From Periplaneta americana (taxonomy: Eukaryota; Arthropoda; Insecta; Blattodea; Blattidae), in the NCBI RefSeq assembly GCF_040183065.1, contig NC_091132.1, positions 92,706,106 to 92,770,105 on the forward strand: a stretch of 64,000 bases of DNA, in the 5' to 3' direction. Under the pieces are notes generated by a model. It saw only the letters and a program-made list of their open reading frames with translations. It had not been told where the DNA came from and did no database searches. Position 1 is the stretch's first letter. The number at the start of each line of letters is the position of its first letter. Shown in pieces: positions 37,379 through 47,469 of the stretch. Made by a program: the position numbers and the translations under genes.

Positions 37379-38259
37379 GTAAAAATTACAATAGGGTTTG
37401 GAATTGAACGGGTTACATCAGCTGCTTGTCTATGCGGATGACGTGAATATGTTAGGAGAAAATCCACAAACGATTAGGGAAAACACTGGAATTTTATTTG
37501 AAGCAAGTAAAGAGATAGGTTTGGAAGGAAATCCCGAAAAGATGAAGTATATGATTATGTCTCGTGACCAGAATATTGTACGAAATGGAAATATGAAAAT
37601 TTGGAAATTTCTCCTTTGAACAGGTGGAAAAATTCAAATACCTGGGAGCAACAGTAACAAATATAAATGATACTCGGGAGGAAATTAAACATAGAATAAA
37701 TATGGGAAATGCCTGTTATTATTCGGTTGAGAAGTTTTTAGCATCCAATCTGCTGTCAAAAAGTCTGAAAGTTAGAATTTATAAAACAGTTATATTACCG
37801 GTTCTTCTATATGGTTGTGAAACTTGGACTCTCATTTTGAGAGAGGAACATAGGTTAAGGGTGTTTGAGAATAAGGTGATTAGGAAAATATTTGGGGCTA
37901 AGAGGGATGAAGTTACAGGATAATGGAGAAAGTTACACAATACAGAACTGCAAGCATTGTATTCTTCACCTGACATAATTAGGAACATTAAATCCAGACG
38001 TTTGAGATGGGCAGGGCATGTAGCACGTATGGACGAATCCAGAAATGCATATAGAGTGTTAGTTGGGAGGCCAGAGGGAACAATACCTTTAGAGAGGCCG
38101 AGACGTAGATGGGAAGATAATATTAAAATGGATTTTGGGGGAGGTGGGATATGATGATAGAGACTGGATTGATCTTGCTCAAGATAGGCGAGCTTATGTG
38201 AGGGCGGCAATGAACCTCCGGATTCCTTAAAAGCCAGTAAGTAAGTAAAAATTACAATA
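37379..38259 (+). mobile_element. LINE family A copy with 15-bp target-site duplication
   Basis: The body 37394-38244 begins a few codons before the RT active site ([12 protein letters not shown] at about 37425) and reaches the MNLRIP-like end and the TAAG tail. GTAAAAATTACAATA occurs at 37379-37393 and again at 38245-38259. The coding sequence has a frameshift near 37615, a premature TAA at 37921 and an extra base near 38135, so it is inactive. It contains the same GHVARM and GRPRRRW blocks as the other copies. It is the longest family A copy with readable duplications, 5' truncated just upstream of the catalytic motif. Confidence 0.93.
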
Positions 38260-38965
38260 AACAAGGAAACAATGTACAAGTCACTTCCGACACATCAAAA
38301 TATTCCTAAATAATCCATTAAGTCCTGCAAAATTTTATCAAATTATGTCAGCAACTTTTTGTTCATTTGTAATATAGGTATTAGAAAATGTTTAAAAATT
38401 TTCTGAATACTTTGTCGTATTAGTCCGCTTAAATCACAGAATGAAATAATAGGCTATAGAGAAAACTATATACAAAACATCTAAATTGGAATCCTGAAAG
38501 TAACCATAGTAGCATATAAGCTCAGAGATCAAAGATAAAACCAAGTGTGAAGGGGAAAAAGAATGAAATCTTTAAAGGCACTCATGATAAATCTGTGCTG
38601 GAGGTGTTGCGGAAGTAGGTAAGATGTATCGTAGACTTTCATATTTCTACCAGGGCTTAATCGAAGTTCCTATTCATTATTTCTTGACGTGGCACTTGAT
38701 AGATGAAGCAGGAACGACGCGGGGTACTTCACCTAAGATAGCATGAGATATTACATTGACAATGATGAATACTATGATGTCGGTAGGATTCCAACCGTGT
38801 CCATATTCTGCATGCAGCGAGTGAGATGCTCTATAACTCTGTCAAGGACGGATTAATTTAAACAAGGCGTATATGATATATTTTTAATGCGACGTATAAT
38901 ACAAAGGACATCATCTAATAGATTTCTATTCTATTACGATAATTCACATCTATAATAATATATAG
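38260..38965. other. Unassigned stretch
   Basis: No element or gene recognised. Confidence 0.4.
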
Positions 38966-39140
38966 ACCGAGCGAGTTGGATCAGACGGTAACGTTGGAGA
39001 CTTGTCTTCGGGAGATCGCGGATTCAAATCTTGTGACGGTCAATATGACTGAGCTTTTAAATGGTTTTCCTCAGTCACAAATGAAAATGCCGGATTGAAA
39101 ATTTACATATGTGATTCATCAACGCCTCAGTCGCCAATAT
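38966..39140 (+). mobile_element. tRNA-derived SINE head (degraded)
   Basis: GACCGAGCGAGTTGGATCAG gives an A-box-like start and GCGGATTCAAATCTTG a B-box-like segment at about 39018-39033. A short body with TTTTCCTCAGTCAC follows. The opening CCGAGCGAG is shared with the SINE at 39710. The copy is short and its 3' end is unclear. Confidence 0.55.
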
Positions 39141-39709
39141 CATAAACATTAATCAAAATCTAAGATCAGTTATAAATAAACACAAGTCATCTATAATACA
39201 AGACAATAGAAACATTATTTAAATGATTAATTCATGTGGTCGTGACTATTTTAACTATTGTTCCATTCCTAATTCATGGTATTATTCAGAGAATAAAGAG
39301 AAAACATTGCAATGCTGCTAATTAACAAATGTAATAAAGAGTTTAACTTTTTCATTATCCCTGGCTTTGCTTGTTGGTCTATCACATATTGTAGTAATGC
39401 AATTTCTCCATAACTATTGGACCGGTAGGCCTATTATTCATATTCAGTAGGGTAACATGAGTCAATTTTTCTAGTAATAGTGTAAATGAAATTGAGGTGA
39501 AAATGTAGATGGCAGTGAATTAAAAATTATTTTCTGAAATTATTTATGTAAGTAATTTAATATGTGACAAATGCGCTTACACTCTCAAAGCCTAAATCCT
39601 ACAATAATTCATTACACACAAAACACAGACTTTCGTAAATAAAAGCACTTTTGAAAATTACATTTTAACACTCGAATTATTATTCTTTTATATGAGTTTA
39701 TGTAACCGA
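39141..39709. other. AT-rich stretch, nothing recognised
   Basis: Lies between two tRNA-like SINEs; no feature of its own. Confidence 0.4.
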
Positions 39710-40100
39710 GCGAGCTAGCGGCGTGGTAGAGGGCTGACCTTGCATTCGTGAGGTCCGGGGTTCAATCCCAGGGGCCGGCAATCCTAACAGGTTTTTATGG
39801 TTTCCTCAGTTATTTCCAGGCAAATGTACCTCTTGAAGGTCCGGCCTTGGACCTTCCTTTAATCCTTTCATATGGGTGACTGAATGGTGTGTAATGTCTT
39901 AAATATTTGTGTTGTATCGGAGGTGGCCCTGGCACTGAGCTGATCCCTCATCCGGGTTGACCTTCCATGTCCTTGTGTGGTCAAAAAAGTATGTATGTGA
40001 TCCAGTAGATTAATTCCTCTCCAGACAGGTCGCGGCCCTATAAGGCCCGTGTGGCGTGGGTCGTATAAATGAACCTAAAAGGGGGAGGTTAAACTAATGT
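39710..40100 (+). mobile_element. tRNA-derived SINE, long body
   Basis: The head starts CCGAGCGAGCTAGCGGCGTG, with the A-box region TAGCGGCGTGGTAG (39716-39729) and a B box GGTTCAATCC (39759-39768). GGCCGGCA after the B box partly mirrors the head. The body has a small hairpin, AAGGTCCGGCC/GGACCTTCC, around 39836-39858, and GC-rich stretches to about 40080. The 3' boundary is not marked by a tail I can define. It is not a tRNA gene because the acceptor arm does not pair. Confidence 0.7.
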
Positions 40101-40427
40101 AAAGAAAGAAACAAAGAGTTTATGTAAAACTAATTACATAGTTTAATTAAGTCACTCAATTTACAATGAGAGGAAACATTCTCCCTTTTCAAATTTAAAA
40201 AACGCCCCTTCTGTGCATTTCATGAAAGAAAATTTGCCTTCTTATATGGACGTATAATAGACCATATTATTCAGGTATGCCTTTTTATTTCTTTCAGCTG
40301 AAGTGACTCCTCTGCCATAAAATAAGTACTACATTATGGGAAGATTATGAATATGAGAAAGGATGTAAATATTAGGTAGACTATTAATATTGTACAGTTA
40401 TGGGAAGTAGCCTAGCAGTTTTATTAG
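40101..40427. other. AT-rich stretch, nothing recognised
   Basis: No feature supported. Confidence 0.4.
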
Positions 40428-41165
40428 TTGTGTAATCTGTGTAGACACGTCAGTAGGATGGACTGCAGCAGGTGGACGTATGCCTCGACCATGTGGGACC
40501 CACGCTTTGGGAAAAGAAGCAGAAGACGTCCAAGGAGAAGGTGGTCGGACGCTTTCCGGAGAAAGGCTGGAGCGCAGTGGACGAGAACAGCGAGGGACAG
40601 GCAGGCATGGAAAAGACTGGAAGAAATTACGAACACTATGTAAACTGTGTATAGTTGTGTATTGTTTATATAGTTATTTTTGTGTGACAGTTTGGATAGT
40701 TTGATTCCGGGTGTAGTTGGTATAGTTAATGTATTTAATTAGTATAATTTTAGTGTTCAATTGTATCGTTTTTGTGCGTTTAGTTTAGATAGTTTGTGTG
40801 TTTGGGCTGTACAATTTATGTGTGCAATTTGTATAGGTTTTTGTGTATTTAGTTTGTGTGTGAGTTAAGACTATGTATGTGTTCAGTTTGTGTAATTTTT
40901 TCTTTTTTTTATCGTATGTTTAGTGTGGATGGTTGTGTTCAGATTATAATTTATGTGTTTAGTTTGCATAGTTTTTTGTGGATGTTTAGTTTACATAATT
41001 TATGTGTTCAGTCTGTATAGTTTTTCGTGTTTAGTTGATATAATTCGTTTATGTGTTTAGTTGTAAGTGTATAGTGTAAGCTCTGTTGGACTGGCTCCCC
41101 AAGTGTAGTAGACCTTCAGATCACCCTAGACTCCTGTAGGAGGCCGTTGCCCTTATGGGATTCCA
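40428..41165 (+). mobile_element. LINE family D, C-terminal codons and repetitive 3' UTR
   Basis: The frame 40428-40643 encodes CRHVSRMDCSRW, WDPRFGKRSRRRPRRRW and TARDRQAWKRLEE, a LINE C-terminus of the same kind as the 36774-36207 insert (both have an ARDR block after a basic RP..KW/RRW segment). The long 3' UTR 40655-41070 is a degenerate array of a roughly 20-base GT-rich unit resembling TGTGTTTAGTTTGTATAGTT. It ends with a block GGAGGCCGTTGCCCTTATGG shared in outline with the other family D copy. The 5' end is truncated. Confidence 0.7.
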
Positions 41166-42063
41166 GGCTTTTCGTATTCGTAATCTGTGTAGCATGTGCA
41201 GCCAGAAGCTACATACCATACACACGCAGATAGATCCCACTGCACTCTATACGTAGCAAAATCTGTTAAGAGGGCAGCGAGTGGCCATGAGCCGGTAGAA
41301 GGATATGTCCTGTCACTGTAGAAACGGTGGCCGATTTCCCTATAACTGTGCGGGTTGTACACAAAATGACGCTGATCTTGCTGTATAAGGGAAGAGTTAT
41401 AGGCTATACTGCATATCATTTAAATTTTCCATATAATCTCTGTGGTTCAAAAGTGATACAATTTTTAATTCCCGAAGAGTACTTACATTAACAATTTAAA
41501 AGTATAATTAATTGAAATAATACAATATTTATAGATAATATAACACTTTAGTCTCTGGTTTTCTTGAATTTATAACCGTGGGGTTTGCTGCTGCCTTAAA
41601 TCTGTTACAAATTTGTTAAATATATTTTTCGATAATTTAGGATTATTCATCTATGTCTTACTATTTGTGAGATCATTTTATTTGTGCTGTAGTTTAAGTG
41701 CGCAAAGAACTTCGTAATCCTACAACTTCAATTTCATAGCTAAATGTGTATGGGTTTATCGGCTTTAAGGAAAGACCAATGGAGATAGTGTTCGTGCTTT
41801 AAGTTATCTTGTTAAAAACTTGAATCAAATTATCTTCAAGAGCGGAATTTTAACGGAATAGCAAGGATTAATTTAATCTTTCGCAGAAGTTAGTTTAAAA
41901 TTACGAATAATAATTACTACAAGTTTTCTAGAATTTAGAGTTTATGCAGAATAACAAAATGCATTTGTGGAAAAATATATACAAGCTGAACGAATGAAAG
42001 GGCGATATTAGATTCGTGTCTTTTCGGTTGTTGTCGGGTAATTTAATTGTTACATGCAACAAT
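41166..42063. other. AT-rich stretch, nothing recognised
   Basis: No feature supported beyond chance frames. Confidence 0.4.
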
Positions 42064-42652
42064 ATACTGCGTGTTCAGTTCAAAGTGTGTCATGGCTCGC
42101 TGTATGTCATGTGGCTAGCCGATGAGCCTAGAGAATTCAATCTTCCTACACTTCCGCAGGGGCGTATTACGTATGTCCCAGAGAAGTTGCCTAGCAAGTA
42201 CGGCGTTGATTCTGAAGAGTACTTACCGATACGTACCGTAACGCCGGTAGTGGCAGAAATGTGAACTGTTTGGAAACATATACTGAGATGAGTTTTTTTC
42301 TTTATGGGGAGAGGGTTAAGACGATTACTTAGGTATTTGTTGACATTAACTTCGACGGTCAACATGGACACGGAGCATTTGATTTGTGTTTTGGAATGTT
42401 GCCGTTACCGATGATAACAAATACCGTACGTACGATTTTCCCGCGCAAAATATAGTTCGAAAAAGGTTATGGTATTACACAGACCGTACAGACCGTCATC
42501 TGTTGCTACGACGTTCAAGTTATACCGTTCTCAAGTTCAGATTGAACGCCTTGAATAATAGGCAACTTCTCTGACATAAAAGCTGAAACTCGCTTCAAAT
42601 CGCTGACTCATAACAGTGACGTCATGACACACTTTGAAATGAACACCCAATA
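42064..42652. mobile_element. ~590-bp mariner-type MITE with long imperfect inverted repeats
   Basis: The left end GTGTTCAGTTCAAAGTGTGT at 42071 is mirrored by the segment ending 42646. Further in, CAGAGAAGTTGCCT occurs at 42179 and, in reverse complement, on the right side, so the arms align patchily for well over 100 bases. TA stands near both ends. There is no coding capacity. A mariner-like transposase relic begins about 30 bases to the right, which makes that superfamily likely but unproven. Confidence 0.65.
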
Positions 42653-42679
42653 TTCTTCATTCGAGAGCGTTTGTTTATA

Positions 42680-43610
42680 ATGCATCGTTGGACGGGTGAA
42701 CAACGTGCTTTTGTTATTAAGGCATTTTACAAAAATAACCGAAGTTTCATTACTGCAGCACAACGGCAGACATTACAAGATGCTGACGAAGTAAACCGCA
42801 TGACTTTTTGCCAATAATTCTTGGATGTAAATGTTAATGAACACTTTGTCCAAAATATGCTGATGAGTGATGAAGCTCATTTTCATCTCTGTGGATACGT
42901 CAATAAACAAAACTTTCGATACTGGTCACCAACGAACTCTTATGAAATGCATGAGGAACCATTACACAGTGTCAAAGTCACAGTTTGTTGTGCAATAGCA
43001 CATTTGAAATCATCAGTTCTTATTTTTGCAAGGACGATAATGGGACATCTGTTACTGTAACGTCACAGCGATATCTCAGAATGATTCAAGAACTTTTTTC
43101 TCCCCAATTGCCAATAATCCTCTCATCAATAGAGACACGTGCTTTCAACAGAATCGTGCGACACGGCTAGACGCTCCAAGAATGCAGCCAGACGTTTACT
43201 TCCAAACCACTTTGTCTCAAGATACGGAGACATTTCATGAACTGCGACATCTCCACATCTGACAGCAAGCAATTTTATCTTATGGGAATATTTGAAGAGT
43301 ATGGTCTTCAAAAATCCACCTTAACAGAATATCGAAGAACTCAAAGAAAAAATTCTCCATGATGTTGCTGAAATTCCTGTGGACATGTAGCGTCGTGTAA
43401 TGGGAAACATACAACTTAGACTTGAAGAATGTGTGCAACGAAATGGGTCCCACCTGCGGGATGTAGTGTTCAGAAAATAAGTATTTCATGAGGTATAAGT
43501 AAATGCTATTTACTTTAAATGTAAAGTGAAAGTTTCGTTTCAAATAACCAGTGAAATAATTATTAAAGTGATAAAATCGCCGTTTCATGGCTCACTTTGT
43601 ATAAATATTT
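42680..43610 (+). pseudogene. mariner-like transposase relic with internal deletion
   Basis: It starts MHRWTGEQRAFVIKAFYKNN, the usual beginning of this type, and loses most of the helix-turn-helix between about 42760 and 42780. It continues with MSDEAHFHLCGYVNKQNFRY (the 'DEAHFHL.G.VN.QN.R' catalytic block), VTVCCAI and FFSPQLP. The region round the third catalytic Asp is eroded to TASPHLTASNFILWEYLKSM-like sequence, and a VRRNG.HL..VVF-like end follows. Stops interrupt all frames. A possible right terminal repeat is CATGGCTCACTTTGTATAA near 43590-43605. Confidence 0.78.
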
Positions 43611-43614
43611 ATCG

Positions 43615-44435
43615 TTATATATATATCCATGTATTGTGGGTCCCTATCACCACGGCATGGCGCGTCCTCAGGTTGTGGATCAAGGAGACGGCCTCCAGAT
43701 ATGGAGGGTAGCTGTGAATATATTGAATAAGCAGTCGCGGACAGCCGATGAGGGGTGGTCTTCCAGCTTGGGGGTTGGGCGAAGGGCTAACAACCCATCA
43801 CCGTAAAAAACAGCTTGTTACGAATCCTTAAAATAAGCCTCGGAATGGGACTGAATCTAAGGCACGACCACAGCAAAGGAATAAGGTTTTGAGATTTGAA
43901 AATGCGTGTTATTATTCGGTTGAGAAACTTTTATCATCCAGTCTGCTGTCAAAAAATCTGTAAGTTAGAATTTATAAAACAGTTATATTACTGGTTGTTC
44001 TTTATGGTTTTGAAAATTGGACCCTCACTTTAAGAGAGGAACATAGGTTAAGGGTGTTTGAGAATAAGGTGCTTAGGAAAATATTTGGGACTAAGAGGGA
44101 TGAAGTTACAGGAGAATGGAGAAAGTTACACAACACAGAACTGCACGCATTGTATTCTTCACCTGACATAATTAGGAACATTAAATCCAGACGTTTGAGA
44201 TGGGCAGGGCATGTAGCACGTATGGGCGAATGCAGAAATGCATATAGAGTGTTAGTTGGGAGGCCGGAGGAAAAAAGACCTTTAGGGAGGCCGAGACGTA
44301 GATGGGAGGATAATATTAAAATGGATTTGAGGGAGGTGGGATATGATGATAGAGAATGGATTAATCTTGCTCAGGATAGGGACCAATGGCGGGCTTGTGT
44401 GAGGATGTGAGGTCGGCAATGAACCTCCGGGTTCC

Positions 44436-44491
<56 letters not shown>
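43615..44491 (+). mobile_element. LINE family A copy with 5' leader joined to 3' end (internal deletion)
   Basis: The segment 43627-43893 carries what I recognise as a LINE leader: a frame with QIWRVAVNILNKQSRTADEG and WSSSLGVGRRANNPSP, then CACAGCAAAGGAATAAGG and TTTTGAGATTTG. The last bases resemble the start of an endonuclease ORF ('RFGTWNVRS'). It passes at about 43894 straight into the RT C-terminal part (CGTGTTATTATTCGGTTGAG, then frame 44054-44410 with GHVARMGECRN). Nearly all of the endonuclease and RT are therefore missing. (AT)n runs flank it at 43615-43626 and 44438-44491, and the TAAG tail is absent. The leader identity is from recall, the junction is seen. Confidence 0.68.
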
Positions 44492-44494
<3 letters not shown>

Positions 44495-44689
44495 CTATTT
44501 TCTCTCTCACACCCATCCAAGAAGTCCACGCCACGTGTAATACAATATATATAACATGTTTTGTCATATATTTATGCAGAACATGTTTTAAAATATCATA
44601 TATATCGCTTCAAAATGTTTGTTGAAAGGATTAGAGGTAGATCAAATTAAAAGTGCATATATGCACTTCGCAAAATGATTTTATTTTCA

Positions 44690-45130
44690 GTGTCCGCGAC
44701 TGTGATGATCAACTTCAAGCAAAAAATTAGCATACTTATGCAAGCGTACTCATGGTCTATGTCCAAGAGGAGGAATAAACTTTTGACATATCTCAACAGA
44801 ATTTTGCGACAGAACACAGACCTACATCCGCCTATTCTGTGGACGAACTTCATTAAGTATTCGAAGAGAGAGTTATTAGCAGGAGCTTGTGATCCCCTCG
44901 ATATCCAAATCTAAACCCTCATAACATTACACTCTGGGGAATTCACAAGGCTAAATATACAAAATTGACCCACATACCATGAAAGAATTTAAAAATAAAA
45001 TCAGAGAAGCATGATCTCCATTTCTCAACGGAAACTTCACTGAGGGACGGGTCAAATTATGTAGATTCGAGAAATATTTGGAAGTAGCAGGCAGAAAGTT
45101 TCAGAGTTTTTCTTATTTTCTATTTTATAT
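44690..45130 (+). pseudogene. mariner-like transposase C-terminal relic
   Basis: Plus-strand blocks: QQNFATEHRPTSAYSVDELH (from 'QQDGA..H' plus the following helix), VFEERVISRSL, SPRYPNLNPHNITLWGIHKA (from 'PPRSPDLNP.DY.LWG.LK') and EFKNKIREA. The catalytic Asp of the SPDL motif is Asn. Frame changes and stops are frequent. A different open frame at 44675-44914 on the same strand is a shadow of this relic. Confidence 0.6.
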
Positions 45131-45524
45131 AAATTATATTTTAACTGTTTACACGTCATGTGGGGTGATTCGGACATTTTTAACTGCGCTGATCGTTATA
45201 TGAGCATTTTGCCAACAGTATGTATCAAATACAAGTGACAATCAAATCAAAATGGAAGGGGTAGAGCGTATAATTTTAGGCTATTACCTCCTAGAAGAAT
45301 TATCTATAAACAACACATTGTACAGACCGATTATTTAGTTCTGTCAGCTCAGCGACGCGAAAGAGGGGAATAGGAGGAGTGGGGAGAGTTCCGGAGTAGA
45401 AATAAGGGCGAGCGGTCGGTAAAGGAATGCATTTCAGCTTAATTTTACTAGAAACATACCGCTCTACCGCACTCATGACATCCGATCGCTCCAACGGCAA
45501 GCAAGTGAATAACCCAAACTACAC
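45131..45524. other. Unassigned stretch
   Basis: A GC-richer patch at 45330-45500 is unnamed. Confidence 0.35.
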
Positions 45525-46199
45525 TCTTTTCGCTGTAAGAAAAATCCTAATGTAAACACAAGCACGTGGCTGTCATACCCGTGATTGGCTCACAGTCGAA
45601 ACACTCGCATGACGCAGAAAAATATAGTCCGTATTTGGAAACTATATCTTGTATTATTTGAAAATAAAAAATTGAATTATAATTTGTTAAATACAATTTC
45701 ACTCATATGTAAAACGACATGTAAAAGAAAATATACTGTTATATTTTGTTATGTACTATGAACGCGGATGAATACAAACAGTAATACCGACTTAATCTGT
45801 TCTTGTAACAAGCTGGCGTCACTTGAGCTCGTAGTTGTTCACGTAAGCACGTGGTACTGAAGTATGGCTTCTGCATCCTCGGTGTGTGTGTGGTTATTAA
45901 ACATAAGAGTGGAAACCCTCTCAAAAGCGGAGAAAAACAAATAGTCTTAAATGTATATAATAAGTTATGTGAGTTTCAATTAGAATAATTATAAAGTAAA
46001 TGTTTCCTAATCAAATGAATGCATAGTAATGAGGTTAGGCCTACTTGACGAGTAACGGGAAATCTTTAACATGAAACAGAATGTACAACAGTAGGCGGGA
46101 ACATATACTGAGAATCTATGGCGCCAAACAGCGGCCAATGACGCCTCACTTCAGTCACGTGCTATTGTTTATATTAGGATTTTTCTTACAGCGAAAAGA
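45525..46199. mobile_element. ~675-bp non-autonomous element with ~50-bp inverted repeats
   Basis: TCTTTTCGCTGTAAGAAAAA at 45525 is the exact reverse complement of the bases ending 46199. The match continues through TCCTAAT.TAAACA..AGCACGTG with few mismatches. The interior is AT-rich with a short frame starting MASASSVCVW at 45864, too short to assign. No clear target duplication is visible, so the superfamily is open. Confidence 0.75.
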
Positions 46200-46658
46200 T
46201 TATAAATGGACTCGCCTGACCAAGGCGCACATCGCCGGCGGCTGTCAGGATTAAATAATAGTATTGTACCCTGTATACAATATAATATGTTTGAGACTAT
46301 TAGCTCGGTCATGAAGGAATAATTACAGCCATGTCTTCGAAAGTCAGTGGATTTCTGATCTCATTCGGGTATATTATTTCCCTTCAAAAGTTTCTAAACA
46401 TTTCTTTGAATGCAGGTATTTCGACAAACAATATGTCCCTTTCAAGAATGAAATAAAAGCTTATACTTTGCGGTACAGAGATCAGTTGAACCTAAATAGG
46501 ACGGAGGAAGTGTTAAAACAGTTATGGAATTCTTCTCAAAGAAACATGAAATGATAGTCCTTAGTCTTAAGAAAACACGTGTTCCCACTATACTGTAGCT
46601 CGATATTTCACCACTCTCAAATATTATAACAGGAAAAATGTAATGTAGATGTTGTGTA
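46200..46658. other. Unassigned stretch
   Basis: No feature recognised. Confidence 0.4.
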
Positions 46659-47215
46659 ATGGCTATTGATTTTAAATTCAGTCACTCTTGTTTTGTAAGA
46701 GCTATAATCTGTGTAATTGCGTCAGTGGGGGTGACATTGGAAGAACGTTACAGAATTACAAGAAGTCGCTTGGAAATGAAGCAAAAAACAAATTATGATC
46801 CTAAGAGTCTAGAGGCTTCTGTTAGAATTGTCAAAGTAGAAAAACGTTCCTATCGTGAAGCTTCAAAGAAATGAGAAACTGAAGAACAAGAAGTAGCTGA
46901 AAGTGCTTTACAGCAAAAGAAAGACGAACAAGTGGCAAATGATGGCATCCCTTCACCTGAAGAATGGCCATAGGAAGAGTATTAGATATAGAAGCTTTTA
47001 TAGTGGTCAGTTATTACTATAACTAAGGAATAAAACTACTCGCAAGTATGTAATATTTGTAACAGATGTATGAGTGAAGGAAGTATAAGTGAAGTTCCTC
47101 CGGACACACAGCAATAATCATTCTGTATTTATTTTTCCTGAAGTTGATTATTATAATAGAACTCCAAAAGAAACGATTGCCGAAGTTTTAAAAAACTGCA
47201 AAAAGAAAGCGTAGG
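46659..47215 (+). pseudogene. HTH_psq-type (pogo-like) transposase fragment
   Basis: In the frame 46659-46874, NYDPKSLEASVRIVKVEKRS then YREASKK matches the pipsqueak-type helix-turn-helix ('Y....L..AV..V..G..SYREAAK.') at the start of pogo-like transposases. A stop follows. About 250 bases on, an open stretch reads VFIFPEVDYYNRTPKETIAE then VLKNCKKKA and a stop, perhaps the same protein's distal part. Everything between is broken and the DDE core is absent. Confidence 0.5.
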
Positions 47216-47469
47216 CTTATATTCAAAATAGATGTTTTATAAAACAAGCCGAAAATTAATCTCAGATATGAATGTTTTTTTTTTTCATTTAAACAGAAAT
47301 TTGTGTGAAAATATATTGTATTGATAGCTGTAATAAATACTGGTAGTATTTTTATCATTAATTGTATGTTTAAGAAAATAGTTATTTATAATTATGTTAA
47401 CTTAATTACTATTAATTGTAATTAAATAATTCACTAATTAATTAATTAATTAAATAATTAATTCAGTGT

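Noticed and set aside
40424..40704. Four overlapping frames around the family D LINE tail
   Set aside because: Only the 40428-40643 frame matches a LINE C-terminus; the others are shadows.
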